Shown here: positions 11,550 through 25,510 of the stretch, piece by piece | Layout of the letters: each line of letters opens with the position of its first letter | Numbering within the stretch: position 1 is the stretch's first letter | Source: Brasenia schreberi | Taxonomy: Eukaryota > Streptophyta > Magnoliopsida > Nymphaeales > Cabombaceae | Length of the DNA: 64,000 nt | Reading direction: 5' to 3' | NCBI GenBank assembly: GCA_036023115.1 | Contig: JAYKKT010000064.1 | Coordinates: 9,446,001 to 9,510,000, forward strand | The notes under the pieces: model-generated | Told to the model about the DNA's origin: nothing | The model's input: the letters and a program-made list of their open reading frames with translations, nothing else | Databases searched by the model: none | Position numbers and translations under genes: made by a program

Positions 11550-13260
11550 TTCCGACGGTGGTCGTGGCGGTTTCCAGGAGGGACTCTCATCCTCCCCTAT
11601 GCAAGCATATAGAGAGATGATTCAAGGACTAACAAAAGTGGAGAACGAGGGTGGCGATACTTCTTGCGGTAGGGCAACAGCCCTTCGATTCAAGTGCACC
11701 CTCCCTACGGAGTTCTGTAATGGAGTCCATCTCTCTCTCTCTGATTTTCGAGGTGTGCCGAAGCTATACGGAAACGCGGGAAAAAGCGGAGAGTTCTCTG
11801 ATTATCTCACTTTTTCGGGATAAGTCAGTGATTGTGTAACCAACACTTGGGCGTTGGGGAGGAGGGCCCCCAACAAAGAAATCCGTTTTTGTGCGTCGGT
11901 TGCGAGATGATAAAAGATGGGTTGGGTCTAGGCTCGACCCGTTCCGGATAAACAACAAAGCACTGTCGGTTTTAACCCGACGGTTTCCGTTCTATCAAAA
12001 CTTGAAGGAACCAACCTTATCCTCTGGGACTTGAGATCCAGTATCAAGTTTGATAGATTCTAGTTTCGTTTTTATTCGATTCCGGTTCTGGTTTCATCTG
12101 AAAAATTCAACCATCAAAAGTGAAAGCCGAAAAAAGACTTAAAACTAACAAAGGAGTGAAATAAGTTCGAATTGCTCATCAATATTAACACAAGAATCGA
12201 TGTATTTAATGCATATACACAACATGATGTCCATTGTCGGATGAAAAACACGTGCACCAAATCCTGTAATATGGCCTTCAATTCTGGAATTTCTGCCAAT
12301 GCATCATGAAACCTATCATTTTCTTCTTCTATCTTTTCTGAGTTTGTTCTTTTCTCTCTAGAGATTATCCTTCTTTGACCCTTGCTGCTCAACCTTCTGA
12401 CAAGAGGAATAAATCAGAAGTATTTTCATACTATAAAATTAAAAGTATTAATAAATAAAAAATCTTAATGTGGGAGGTTTGAGGTTGGGTTTCCGGTTTG
12501 ATTGTGGTCTGATTTGAAAGTTTCACGGAACAATAGCGGGATTTCAGAACTGGAAGAAAACGACTTGGAATTCTTGGGCACCAGTTCAAGTTCAGGTTCG
12601 GTTCCTCGTAATAGCTGGAAGTGGAACTGAACAGTAGGGATCCAATTCAATTGTGAATCCCTTCTCTCAGTTCTGGATCTGATCCATTATGGGTGCAGTT
12701 TGTGTCTTGTTCAACCTATCGGTCTCAATTACCATTTGGGTTTGAATGGTTTCAAACTTTTTTTATTAGTTTCAGTGTGGTTTTCGAGAATGTCGAAAGG
12801 TAATAGAATCAGATAGGTTTCGGTTACAGTTTCAAATCGAGTTTGAACGATTCTGATTTCAGAATCGATCCAGTTTCGATTTGAACCAGCGAACCAATTC
12901 CAAACAGGTCATGTCTAGGTCAAATGATTTGAAGGCATAAAGTGTAACGAGCATCAGTCTCAGTGCATTGATGACTGATGATATAACCCGATTCTGCATT
13001 TAACATTCATGTGGCTACCAACAGTCTTTTGATAATCTTTTATTTGCAATTGGGCGCCAAGATTCTCAAGCTTCTTCACTAACATAATTTAATCCCCAAA
13101 CTTTCTTCGTGTAAATAAAAATTAAAAGCCTCTCATAAATAACACCAATTAAAATAAAAGTTAACGTGAGCCTACTTTCGTAATAGTAAGTTCCTTTGCA
13201 ATCATAAACTTACAATTTCTTCGATTATGTGCAGTTTATCCATTAGCAGTCATGTAACAA
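11550..13260. other. Intergenic stretch
   Basis: Upstream side of the TMK-like pseudogene. No convincing gene. From about 12070 to 12910 the sequence is rich in GGTTC/GATTC-type words (ggttccggtttgatt, caagttcaggttcggttcc). The same composition returns at 24880-25500, 26760-26830 and 30600-30895, so it is probably dispersed repeat DNA. Confidence 0.5.
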
Positions 13261-13455
13261 TTGTTGTCTTATATATAGAGACTGTGTGTGAGAGTTGTTA
13301 GACAATATTTGGTATTACACATGACTCATACTTATCACATTTAATGCACATAATCTATATCAGATACCATCAATCCTTGTATGGATGTTAATGCAAAGAT
13401 TGATCTACGTTCTTCGTACGGTCACAAGAACGATGCAAATAATATAGTAAAGTCT
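13261..13455. repeat. Partial copy of the 28.3-kb MITE-like repeat
   Basis: Shares gagagttg-ttaga, atactta-tcacatttaatgca and gatctacg-type words with 28311-28612 in the same order. Degenerate and incomplete. Confidence 0.35.
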
Positions 13456-13462
13456 TACAATG

Positions 13463-13822
13463 AAAGGTTGTATAACAAGAAAGATCATATATGTAATGAG
13501 GTTATTAGAAATAAATTTATGTAACAAGGTTATTAAAAAAATAAATTGGAAGTGACAAGATGATAAAATGAAGAAAAAATGTTTGGATACGTAGAAAGAT
13601 AACCAAAGAAGGTTTCGGTAAGAAGATATGAGAAACTACATTGTGAAAATATCAAAAGAAAAAGAGAAAGACTACAAAAGTGTTGGAAAGAAATAATAAA
13701 GAATGATCTAACTTATTATGAGTTAACCACTAGCATATCACATTATTGGGTTTTATGAAAACAAAAAATTCATGTAACCAACCCATCTAGTATGAAAAAA
13801 ACTTGGTTGTTGTTATGCTAGC
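13463..13822 (+). mobile_element. RTE LINE, copy 2, 3' end only
   Basis: Matches the last ~330 bases of the full-length RTE: taatgaggttattagaaa, then aaagaatgatctaactta, then the terminal catgtaacc and ttggttgttgtt. 5'-truncated, with a small internal duplication near 13515-13545. No coding function. Confidence 0.85.
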
Positions 13823-14675
13823 CATTAGGCCTCTCTCTCTCTCTCAACTGAATGATAAAACTTAATTATACCCTCTTTAACACCGACACTTTGGTCGTAT
13901 GTTGCATTCGGTCACAATTTTCAGCAAATGTCCATTATTGATTCTTTTGAAAGGCATCCTGTCATAGGTTATTTTGTTGACGTTACTTCACCGAATAAAG
14001 ATATTCGACTATCTATTCTTTTGAAACTGGAAACACATTGACATGCTTATAAACTGGCTAATTTTAACCATCATCTGGCGTGCATACTTGGTGTGAAGCT
14101 CCACCGTGCATTAGTCTCGAATTGCAAGTAGATCAGCAAACACTCGTAGAGCTTCGAATCCTTGGGCTTCGGCCCTCTCTGTAAAAGAAATGTTCTTAAC
14201 TGGTGCCTCTGTTTCTTCTTGTTGAGTTGATGTCAACAGCTTGGCAGACGTTGAAATCCAAACCATGCCTCATATGACACGTACACTTGCTTCCCTGTTT
14301 GAAGATGAGGTCCTTACATAGTGCAGCAAAGCGAGACGAGCCGCTCGCTGCTGAGCTCAACTTGGCCAGTTCCGAGATTGCTTCGCAAACCGCGTAGATG
14401 AGCTAGGCTCAGTCTCATACAGTCTGATCATTTGGCTCATGCAGTTGAGTTTATATGGCATTTGCATGGACAGAGGGTGGAGTTAAACAGGGAGTACAGA
14501 CCCCTGTACAAGTCACAATGGGCTGAACGAGCAGCTCATTTTATTGCCCTATCTACAAGGCCATAAATAAATAAATAAAACTCAAATAGGAGAAACAATT
14601 CAATCACCACATCTCACCTTGGCATTATGTCATCAGAAAGATAACATTCGTTTCCACTTATGTGTTTGTATGTGA

Positions 14676-14710
<35 letters not shown>

Positions 14711-14720
14711 GAGAGAGAAA
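14676..14720. repeat. TG/GA microsatellite
   Basis: TG repeats run directly into GA repeats. The flanking 13830-14660 contains nothing I recognise. Confidence 0.9.
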
Positions 14721-14930
14721 GCATGGACATCACACTGAATCTCAGCAATCAAGTTTGCCAGAACAAAAGACAGCTGAGATCGGCTGAGGAAGAAAAATGC
14801 CATCTAAGTCGTTCGTGGAACTCGGTTTCGCTCATGGGGTAAAGCCGATAGTGTCACCTTCATCACACACGAGTATATATATATATGACCTGTGAACTGG
14901 ATGCTGAAATGCGAGTGCAGTCATCTCTTA

Positions 14931-17900
14931 TCAACTTCGGTAGCTGTTTGTTAAGGGAACCTGATGCCCGCCAAGACTCACCTTGCTCATGTCCAGTATC
15001 TGCCAAGTGAGCTCAGGGCTTCCATCTTGTGTTCTGTGGATATCTGTATGAAATTTACGGTTTTCTGCACGAATTTCGGAGGCCATCTTCAGCCTTCCAA
15101 TTTCACTCTTCAGTGAGTGGCACTGCCCTACCAAAGTTGAATGCACAGATGTGAGTTAGCAACGCATGAACAAGAAGGAAGAAATCAAAACTTGAATCAG
15201 AAGTGAAGCCCCTATTTCGCAAACGTGGAAGAAGTATTTTGAGTCTAGCAGAACAAAAGGGAACAAGGTTTAAAGACCGGATAAGAAAATCTCAGAAGCG
15301 GCTTCTCTCAATGTAGACGATGATATTTATGTGGAAGTGTGAACAAAAAAGGATATTTTTGGGTTACAAACGGAGGCCAAAGTCTAAAGCACAAACACAT
15401 GCATCTACACCACACACACACACACACACCAAAACCGAACTAGCCACTAAAGCATGGAAGTCGGAGAGCCCTGCTCTGGTTGCAAGGTTTTAGAGAAAGG
15501 GTAGGTCTGACTAGAATAAAAATAAAATGAAACAAACAGGCTTAAGGTCACGTAGAAGTTTTGTGGCCAGATGCTGCTTCAATGAGAAACTTCAAAAGCC
15601 AGAGACAAAGACTTCAAAAAGTGTAGAAGGAAACCATGAATGACACTAGATCTTTTGAGTTAAACACTGATAGAAGACAAGGTCGGGCACAACAGAGACT
15701 AAGAGTCCATGTAGCCTAACCCACTTAGTATGGAGAACAGCTTGGTTTTTGTTCTGAATGGTTCTCTTTAACACAACTAAAAACTGTGCAATTTGGATCA
15801 AAAGGTAAGACTCATTCAGTTTCCTTTTCCTCAATTTTGATTTCTATAAAAGATTCTCCTGAAAACAACTAAAAATTTATCATTGAAATTTTCTACATGT
15901 ATCAGTGTATCGTTTTAGGTTGTTTTATAATGGAAAAAAATAGAATCTGTAAATACTTATAGTGTCACACGTCTTTTCTATAGTTGTTTGAGGCCTGCCT
16001 AATCCCATCTTGATAATCCCAAAAGAAAAGAATCAGTTTTATCATTTATTAATCGCTATAATAATGTAATGAAGGATGAAAAAACAGTTTCTACCCCCAA
16101 AGTTGAACTGTGACATCCTGTCAGATTCTCCACAAAATACTAGGAAGATAGAACTATGGAGCTTCGAAGCTTACCCTCATTGACCATTTTCTGTTTTGCA
16201 AGGCATGCCATTTTCTGCTTCAATGCATTGTTTTCAACTGTTAGTATCACTCGCTGCTCAAGAAGGGACTCAACTTTGGCTGCCAACATTGACTCTAATG
16301 ACTGAATCACCCATAAGGACAAGGTTGATACATGCTGCCGAAGTAATTGTAAAGTAGTAACTAATAATTCATAGTTTGGGCAGTCACCTGAAATGCATTT
16401 ACTATCCTTTCTGGTTCTGCAATGTACTGAAGCTTCCGAACTCTAGACCGTTGGCCAGAGTTCCTGCAAGGAATCAAAATCACAGGATAAAAGTTCTAGC
16501 ACAATCAGCCCGAATGATCAACACTTGCATGTTCAAGTAACAACTTTTATCAAAGAGAAATACATGCCCAGTTCCTAGAGATGGAATTTACATTAACAAA
16601 CTAAAGGCAAGAGGCCTCACATTGGACCTCATATGAGCCATGAAAGTTTTTTATTTTATAATTCCTTAAAGTATTGATTTGGAGAAACTGAAGCCCATCA
16701 GATTTCGAGTTTTTCAAGTATTTACTGCAGATGCAACAACTTCTGCCTCAAGAAAAGAAAATTTTGAAGTTTGAACTTTCACATAATTACAAAACTAGAC
16801 AGTGGAATAACTAGCCTCTTTGGAATTGTTAATCAATTAAGGGGTTATGTTCTATTAAAATTACTTAATTTAGATATATTTTTCAAGATCTCCAGGACAT
16901 GATACAAATGAACTTGATGTGAACAATTTCGAACATGGTAAGAAGAATTCCATCCAACAATTTTGCATCTATCAATGTTAATATTACTCAACCATAAATA
17001 TTCATGGCCTCGAAGCAACAGCATCTAGCAGAATAAAGAATGAAATCATAATCTGCAATAATATGCAACCTTGTACCACGTTGCTGTCATCGCTGCACTG
17101 AGAAAAGATTGCACAATCACCTGAGATCCTAATAATGTGACAGGAAGAGTAAAGCAGTAGAAGACTTTTTTTTATTCAGACATCCAAGAATGCGTTTTAT
17201 TCCTTGGCTCTTTGAAATTGAGGAACTAGTTTATATTTTAAGCTTGTCTCCAGATCTTACTTCACTACCAAACAAACCTAAGGTAAAGATAGATAGCGTT
17301 GATGACACATCCAGTATATGCAGCCCAGACACAAAGCAGATGTGAGACATAACATAGAAGTTACTGATGCAATGCAAGAGTTTTATAGAAAGGTAGAAAT
17401 AGAATGCTGTGCCATCAATAGCTGGTCTAGGTATTGGCCTCATGCTGAAGCTCCGAAGCTAGGTGCTTTGATACATTGAACTAATCCTTTTCTCAAACGT
17501 GTATATATAAATCAAGTTTCATGAAACATGTTGGACATATATATATATATAATTAGTCGTACTTTTACATTTTTTACTTCATTTGTCCTGTGTACTGATA
17601 AGGCCACTTAGGCCCCTTCCAACTTACAGTCACAATGACGTGATGTGTCAAGTGTTTATTAAATTTATTTATTAGAGTTGTACGCATGCATAACCTTTAA
17701 AAAAGGAAACCATTACCCTGTAAGAACATTTGAGCTTTCTACTACTTGCATAACCTATTTTTGCCTCATGATACAAAATTACAGGTATGCTATTTTCTTC
17801 AATTTGTGGTGGCTGCTCCAAGAAGGATTTGTTACTTTTTTGTTTCTGCTTTTTTTCTTGTCAAGGGAATTTCAACAACTGCCCTCATGTGGACTCTTTT

Positions 17901-20900
17901 ATATGTAAGATAGAATTTAGCAGTATCAGAATTTCACAATTAAAGAGGCAATAACATGTTGCCTAAGCAACTTGAGGGAAAGGATGAGGGAGACACTGGT
18001 GACTTGGTGATAACTCATATCTAGGAGAGAAAGGTTGGCTGGGGATTCTCATGCAGGATAGGTTGGTAACTGATCTAGAACTGAATAACAAAATGAAGAG
18101 GAAAATGTTGAAAGAACATCGACTTTGACCAAATAAAAGCCCAAAATCTTGATATTCAGAAGCTCAAAAATTCAAAATGAATAAATTCTAATTCCCCTAT
18201 GGGTTTATGTACAGTTACATCTTGATCAAGCATAAATACCATGTGGAAAATGTTGAAAGAACATCAACTTTGAACAAATAAAGGCCCCAAATCTTGATAT
18301 TCAGAAGCTCAAAAATTCAAAATGACTGCATTCTAACATTCCCCTATGGGTTGTACAGTTGCATCTTGATCAAGCATAAATACCATGTGGAAATTACTGA
18401 ACAAATTCTACCATGAAATGAAACATCAAAAGTAGACTGGAAATTGAGATGCAACACATCAGGACAAATTCTTGCTTCAAACAAGGCAAGCCATAAAAGC
18501 AAACAACTAAATCCAGAAAAGTGCTTGAAGTTATAAAGATGATGATTGTGTAAAGGAAGCTTACTATTGCATCTAGTAGTATCTATCAGGTTCAACACCA
18601 CGGCGATTGAGGATACACATGCTAGTGAAGCGTTCAAATGACATAGAGCATAACATGACAAAGCTAAATGTCACAAACACACCGAAAAAAGAATCTCTGA
18701 TAAGCACAAAGATGAAAAGCAAGAATCACATACATTTACTAGAGTTCTGGATCGACTGATACATGTCAATTAACAAAACAAAACCATAAATTATAGTACC
18801 AAACAAATCCATCATTTGTAAAACTCCCTCCCTCCCTCCTCTTCTTTAGATTGAATGCCTGAAAAGCTTTAACCGTGCATATGACCTATTGAAAATTTGT
18901 CAAGTTCCCTGAATCACGCCAAGGATATGGAGTTCCTTGCATCTTTTATGACCTTTAAGTGAGGGGCACTTCTGCCTCTCAAGTTATATTGGGGCATGGA
19001 TGTAAACCTATGTACTAAACAGGGTAATTCTGCATTTGATTTCTCTACTAAGGCAAGGAAGGATGCTAGTCATCGGACTCTCCCACTTTCTTCCTATTAT
19101 TTTCTTTTCTTCTCTTCTTCACGTTTTTCTTCTTCTACTTTCTATCTTGCAGGTTATATTCACTCACGGAACCTTCACATTAGCTGTCATTTACTGAAAT
19201 TGTGGCAAACTTGAGAAAATGGAAACGTGGTTTTCCCACTGCTTCAGACTGTTCAGTCCGTCGCCAAAACGTTATCATTGTAACCATCTTTCTGGCAAAT
19301 GCAAATGACTTCTGTCAAATCCAAATCACGATAAGATATTCCTCACTTTTGGCCAAAACAGATGCATCATCCTACCTTATTTAGGATTAAAATCACTACC
19401 AAAATTTATGCGTCTCCAGAAAGTGAGCTTCATCACTTCATGTTCTATAGATGAACAATCTTTGATATGGATAGGCCAGAAGAAATAGTAGATCGCAGGG
19501 AAATAAAATTGTACCCATCCTCTCACCAAAATTTAGTTTTGTACTGTTTGTGAGAAGCCCAGTGTCAAATGCATCGGCATATTCCTCCAGCTGTTTTAGC
19601 AGCTAATTTGGCTTGGCCAGACACACCACTTAAAAGTACGATAAATTATATCTAGACTGCATAAAGTTATCCATTAATCTACATAGTCTACTTCACATAT
19701 GACTAGAATATCAAGATACAATTTTGAACCAAAGCTCTTCCTGTCCTCTTCTTTTTGACCCTCCAATAATCTTAATTTGGAAAGAAATGGGATACAACGT
19801 ACTTGAAAGATCCATATTTTCGTTTATTGATCTCAGTTAATAAAAGCAAGTGACAAGGGGGGTTTGGCCATACCCGTCTGCATCAAAACTGATTTGACAC
19901 TAAGAGGCATCGGTAAATAGTTCCTAGGCAGCATATTTAGAATAATAAATTAACAATAGCAGCACATCTAATTATACACCTTACAAAGGATTGATATGCA
20001 TAAGTAAATGAGCAACATTGGAAAAAAAACTTTCTTGTCCTCTGGTTGGAAATCATATAAACTTTTGATCATTTCAGTGAATCAGTTTATCAAGTTGCCT
20101 CCATAGTTCAAAAAGCACAAAGCTGTCAACAGCACATTGAATACACAATGATCCCTAAATTGGCTTTATAAAATTGCACACACTATGGACCTAGAACCTC
20201 TGGACCACAGGCTCAGTAACATTTTGGAGTGCCAGCATATTCCAGTTTCATGCAAATGCTATATCATGTGCTTGTCCATCCTGATATCATATCCAGCATT
20301 ATTCAGGAGCTTGGACTCACTATTCGTAAATAAGGATGATGATCCATTGCACTGATAGTGCCATCACACTTCACCTTGAATGTGGCAAAATTACCAGATT
20401 GATATACGTTTATGTAGTGCCTTATTTTGAAACCTTTTTCTTTCTTATGATAAGGGACCATTTATTACATAAGTGTGTTTATGAAGAGTACCCATCGGTA
20501 ATTGCCAATGATAGCCTCAAGATCCTAACATATTTTTCACATTTGCACTGAAAGAAACATCTATAATAGTTGTGCACAGGCTTCTAGTTTGATAGAAAGG
20601 CACCTAAGGAAGCAGTGACAAGCACCACAGGATGCACATTCTTTCAGTTAGTATCTGTAGCAAGTTACAAGCAAGCAAGAAGTAGTAAACCAGGCATTCA
20701 GCATCAAAATTCAAAACTAGAAGTATAGATTCTATAGAATCCGTTCCATCATTAGCTTCTTTCTTTTCATTTTACGTGCTCCGCAGTCCGCACCATAATC
20801 CATTGACTCGCTTGGAGTGACATCAAGTCATAGCTGGTGAGCTTCATCTTCATATGACCCTTTCTCTAACATGGGTCCAAAGATGACTTTAAAAAATCTA

Positions 20901-22970
20901 CAAGGATTCTATAAGCGTTAACTTCTTTCCTTACTTTCAAGTTTCAAGAATAAGCACATGCATGTGAATTCATGGTACGGTAACACAAAAGAACCAACAG
21001 TTTACACAATTGGGTTGTCCTTTGTTTGCTCTTTGCTTTCAGTTTGAGATAATGAGCGGAAGACGTTCACAACTACCAGGATGAGCTGGCAATCCAACCA
21101 TCACTACAAGAAGACCTCTGGTTGGCTGGCCAGGCCTTTCCCCTTCCTTTTGGTTTTGTTAAGAGTGAGTAGTGTGTGGATGTGGTGCATCTATGTTCAA
21201 CTGTGAGCAAAGTGCACACACACTACAAAGAATTTCAGTTAAGATTGCCTTTGTTCACATTCATCATTCATCCATTAGGATTTCCTTAGTGCCGTGGTTC
21301 TCATACAATCATTTCACTGTTTCAAAATAGCTTCCTGTTGGTATCCATAATGCCCCCCTAGGTTCTCATACAAATTGTGAGATGCACCTCATCATTGGTA
21401 TCCATAGGTTCTCATACACAAGCAAATCAAAATAGCTACAAGTTATGAAAATGGAAATACAGATAGGGATCATGGATGCAAACATAAGGAAATCAAGTTG
21501 TTCACGACAGTGACTCACTGCCACAAGCAACTGAGAGAACTACAAACAACAAAACAACAACTACAACTAAGCCTTTTTCCCATTCTAGATGGGGTCGGCT
21601 ATACGGATTCTTTGTTTCCATGGGGCCCTATCATGTGTCATGCTAGGAGTTAACTCAATATAAACTAGATCATTCTTTATTGTTTCTTTTCAATACTTTT
21701 GTGGTCGTCCTCTACTTCTTTTAACATTTTCACAATCTAGTTTTTCTTATCTTCTTATAGGAGCATCCTTGGGTCGTTTTCTATATGTTTAAACGATTTT
21801 CTCTCATTTTATCCTCTATTAGTGCTACTCCTAATTTGTTTCTAATAACCTCATTATGTATACGGTCTTTCCTTGTGTGACCGCTCATCCATCTCAACAT
21901 CTTCATTTCTGCTACGCTCAGAACCATAAAACATAACAGGTCTAATTGTTACTCTATAATATTTACTTTTCAACTTCAATATCTTCTTATCACATAAATT
22001 GGATACACTGCTAGCAGCAGTTCTTATAACTTATGACAACCTAAGACACATTACTCACTTATTATTGCAGAAAAAGATAATAGTTGAGTGTCACATCACT
22101 GAAAAAGACTATGGTCATGATCAAATGACGTAGAGATGAATATACACAAATATGCAATGAAGCACAGGAAGGTTACCCCATTCAAATGGAACTACAGATC
22201 ATTGTCTGCCTCCAAAAAACAAGTAATAGATAATTGCAAACAAGAAGTACACCTAGTAATCAATCATATTGCAAGAAATAGTTACATGCATACCGTTTAG
22301 TACCCTTTACTTCAGGGTCCAGATCATCACAGGCACCATGAGAATTTGCTCTTGCATCAGCATGAGGAACTTCAGAGGCATAAGAATAGATGCTTTCAGT
22401 CGAATAAGAAAAAGGTATTTCACTTTTATATTTGTCTGATGACATCTGGCCTTCCAGTACAGTAAAATCAGGTTTCAGTCTGGGAGAGTTAGGGCCATAT
22501 ATGCAATCTGACACAAGAGTAGACAAAGCTGAACCTTGTTCTTGCTGTTTCCTCATCCTCAATTTTGCAAAAGCTGATGGAAGCAAAGCATCTCCATCAC
22601 AACCTGAGGGGTTATACTTATAAATCCTACATCCTTGTGCCAACTCACCTAACTCTGTCTGCAAAAGTCTGTCACTCTCCTCCAATGAATTTGACCTTAA
22701 GAGAGCAGCATCGGGCTCTGAAAATGCAATAGAATCACTAGCTGACCTCCTATGATTAGCCCCACTAACACCTATTTCAGTTTCGTCGAGTAATTCAGCA
22801 AACCATGAAGGTTGTTCTTCAACTATTTCGCTTAGTGATGGAGAACGCTTGTGAACTCTGCATAAATTGCTGCTTGACCGACTTGGTAAAGAACCTGAAT
22901 TCACAGTTGGCAGAGGAAACCCTCTGGTATGAGATGGGAACCTGGGAGGAAGTTGACCATGCTTCGACAT
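14931..22970 (-). CDS. bZIP-family protein with an atypical basic region (four exons)
   Basis: Exons by GT...AG and phase: 22970-22294, 16463-16388, 16301-16175, 15127-14931. Together 1077 nt, 358 residues. The ATG at 22970 follows a 5'-UTR acceptor (cacag near 22980). The N-terminus carries EEQPSW (about residue 52) and HRRSASDSIAF (about 73-83), motifs I recall from plant group E-type bZIPs and At4g06598-like proteins. Residues about 222-236 read GTKRNSGQRSRVRKL, then a coiled coil to about 310. The signature N-x7-R-x9-L reads K-x7-R-x9-P: Lys at 225 replaces the invariant Asn and Pro replaces the first zipper Leu (AEPER). I recall Lys at that position in some relatives; the Pro is unexpected. 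Likely nuclear, possibly a partner or regulator that does not bind a classical site. Family confident, DNA binding doubtful. Confidence 0.85.
15612..15757 (+). mobile_element. RTE LINE, copy 3, very short 3' end
   Basis: About 145 bases resemble the RTE terminus (ccatgtagcc, cacttagtatgg, cttggtttttgttctg). It lies in the last intron of the bZIP gene, antisense to it. Confidence 0.65.
18101..18389. repeat. 145-bp tandem duplication in the bZIP intron
   Basis: Copies at 18101-18245 and 18246-18389 each begin gaaaatgttgaaagaacatc and end aataccatgtg. They differ by scattered substitutions and a few small indels. Confidence 0.92.
21548..22010 (-). mobile_element. RTE LINE, copy 4, 3' end in the bZIP intron
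   Basis: Reverse complement of the RTE 3' part. It starts with the AAC-rich tail (aacaacaactacaactaagcc), then the terminal ggggtcggctatacgg segment, and extends into the region after the RT. It inserted in the same transcriptional sense as the bZIP gene. Confidence 0.9.
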
Positions 22971-24560
22971 CCTAAAACTGTGGGGAAAACCACAATTATT
23001 GTGCCCAGTTCATGATAGTTCAATACATCTTGTCAATAGCATCCTCACACTGAAAATCAAAAAAAGATCAAAAAGCTTGTGATCGAAAATGACATAGAAA
23101 TTCGTTTCATTATTCCCAAAGAATTAGTACACAACTTTTGGATGTAAACAAATCCAATGCCAGCAACAATCTGATACTTTTAATATACCGGAAGGGGTTT
23201 TGTTGAACAAATAGGAATAAAAAATTTGTTTATCCCACGAGCTCATTCATTAAAATTTCAAGTTCACGCACAGGTGGATAATGAACCTTGATTGTGTCAA
23301 TTTAGAGACTTTGACAGGTTGCCTCTACCGGATGAGAAACTCCATGCGCTCGAAAATTAAGCAAAATAGCAATCGGATTTTACAAATCAAGCAAACAAGG
23401 AAGCAACATCAATGCTAAACAGAACAAATCATTGATGTCTAATATACCGAAATAGCGTATACCTTTCCTCGTGTAAGAAACTTTGTCTCGACCAATCCCA
23501 AAAAACCCACGAAAGACAAGCTACAAGAACGTTTAATCAGCCCAAATGACCACTCTCCCAGGAACATTAGAATTAATCTGTACACTATTTTACGCAATTA
23601 ATATAGAGTAAAACGCATCACGTCACATGATTCACAACGTTATATCTGAGCAACCTGCAAGTCTCTGGCAATCTGGCTAAAAAACACAAAAACACGATCC
23701 CAAGCAGTTGAAAGGAACTCATTGGAAAAAAGCCTTCAACTAAAATAGATAAACTCAAGACCCCCTTCTTTCTCCCGCTCTGTTTTTTGGTTCCATACGA
23801 GTTATACACACGCTTTCGTGTCTTTTAAAGACTATATAGTTTCTCCTGACCAATAAAAATGATCTACTTTAAAAATTAAGCCACACAAAGATACACAGAG
23901 AGACGCGCACACACACACACGAGAGATAGAGATAGAGCATAACTCTAGGAACGATCCTTCTTTGATTCAGAAAAAGCATGCAAACAACCTACAAGAGGAG
24001 CTCCATTCCAACAACTAGGCTCGATGAAACAGTACCCCTTTCGGAAAACTTCCCAAGAAATTAGGACGCTCACAACTTTCCCAAATAAACGCGCATCCTA
24101 TGTAGAAAAATCTCCATTTCCCATATGAAGAAAGAATCGTAACGACAACCCCCCAAAAACCCACTCCGCATTTGATGTCAATACTCTTCCGGGAAGCTAA
24201 AAGGCTATCACAGTATCACCACAATACAAAGCAAGAGTGTCTCAGTTTTCTGCTGTACCTGAAATACTATGGCGGATATCTCCATCAAGTAAACGAGGAC
24301 ACGCACACACACACAGCCAAAAATTTCCTTTTCTCTCTCCAATGAAGCAAAAAATGTATGTTAGAAAAAGGGGAGACTGGGGAGAACAGGGGGAAGGGGT
24401 GAGGGACGAAAGAGAAGGTGGGGTGCCCCACAGAGAAGGGGGCTGGGCTGTACGTCACTTGTGGGGTAACCGACCACATTGTTCTTAAGGGAAGAGATGA
24501 GCCCCCCACCCGGGGGTTCCCTCCTCCTTGCCTCCCTTGTGAACCCCACCTGCCACCTTC
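22971..24560 (-). other. Leader and upstream region of the bZIP gene
   Basis: A 3' splice site at about 22980 implies at least one 5'-UTR intron, so the transcription start should lie further upstream, probably 23.4-24.3 kb. CA and GA microsatellites occur near 23905-23935 and 24303. No conserved coding region is seen. Confidence 0.45.
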
Positions 24561-24879
24561 ACCATCTTTACATTATTTAATTTATAATAAATCCTCACCA
24601 ACACTCTTACATTATTTGAAAATATCCGAAAATTGCAGACCTGAAGTTTCGAAATTATAATTATAGTATTTTCTTTCGACCATCCTGTTAGGATTTTTTT
24701 TGTTACTCAACTTAGCTACTTTAACCAGATAAATGGATAGACAATTGGATTCTGTATTTAGCTTCGGAAAATAATTCTAAGAGAAAAAAAGAAAGATAAC
24801 ATGTAACACCTCACTGCTTATCGTGTCCTTCGTGTATGTGACTTAAAAAACTTCAACAAGGCTAACGGAAGTAGCTCTA

Positions 24880-25510
24880 CCAGTAGGGATGTAGAACCGA
24901 ATTGAACCCCACAATTGTCTGGCAGTTTGGTTTGGTTCGGTTCTAGCAGGTAAAAAGCTTGGCAGTTCAGTTCTTGGTTCCAATGTTGAAATTGAATCAT
25001 GAGAATCGAATCCAACCATTATATACATATATGTGTAGATATAAATCTTTATAAATTTGTGTATATGAGTTTTATAAGATTATATGAATGTAAAATGTGA
25101 ATATATTTGTATATATATAAAGTTTATATACATGTAGATGTAAATCTTTATAAGTTTTATAACATTATATAAGTATGAAATGTAAATATGTATATATATA
25201 AAGTTTATCACTTATATGGATTTAAATCTTTAAACGTTTATAAGTTTATATATATGAGTTTTATAACCTCATACATATAAAATATGGACCGTAGAACCAA
25301 ATAATCTAATAACATAATACATTGTATTTAATAAAACTCTTAAATAAGTAGAATCGTGGTTGAAAAACAAACCAAATCGAAATTAGGGGTTTGGTTTTGG
25401 CCTGGCACAGTTCGATTCGATTCTCAAAAAGTTGAGAACCCAAAACTAGGGATCCGATTCAAAGTTGAGGCTGAACCAAACCGAACCGCGAACAATGGTC
25501 ACACGATTGG
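24880..25510. repeat. GGTTCGGTT-rich dispersed repeat with an AT-rich tandem core
   Basis: The left part starts tagggatgtagaaccgaatt and is rich in GGTTCGGTT words. The right part ends with ctgaaccaaaccgaaccgcg. Between them (25021-25288) are three degenerate AT-rich repeats of about 80-105 bp, two of which end tatatataaagttta. It looks like one decayed mobile element of unknown class. Confidence 0.45.

Larger units (their letters stand above)
16464..22293 (-). other. Large intron 1 of the bZIP gene
   Basis: 5.8 kb between exon 1 and the basic-region exon. Phase is preserved (two bases plus one). It holds a 145-bp tandem duplication (18101-18389) and an RTE 3' end (21548-22010). Otherwise AT-rich sequence with no recognisable gene. 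Confidence 0.75.

Noticed and set aside
22260..22293. Extending bZIP exon 1 past 22294
   Set aside because: A GTATGC donor at 22293 joins in phase with the basic-region exon. The open frame beyond it has no family similarity.
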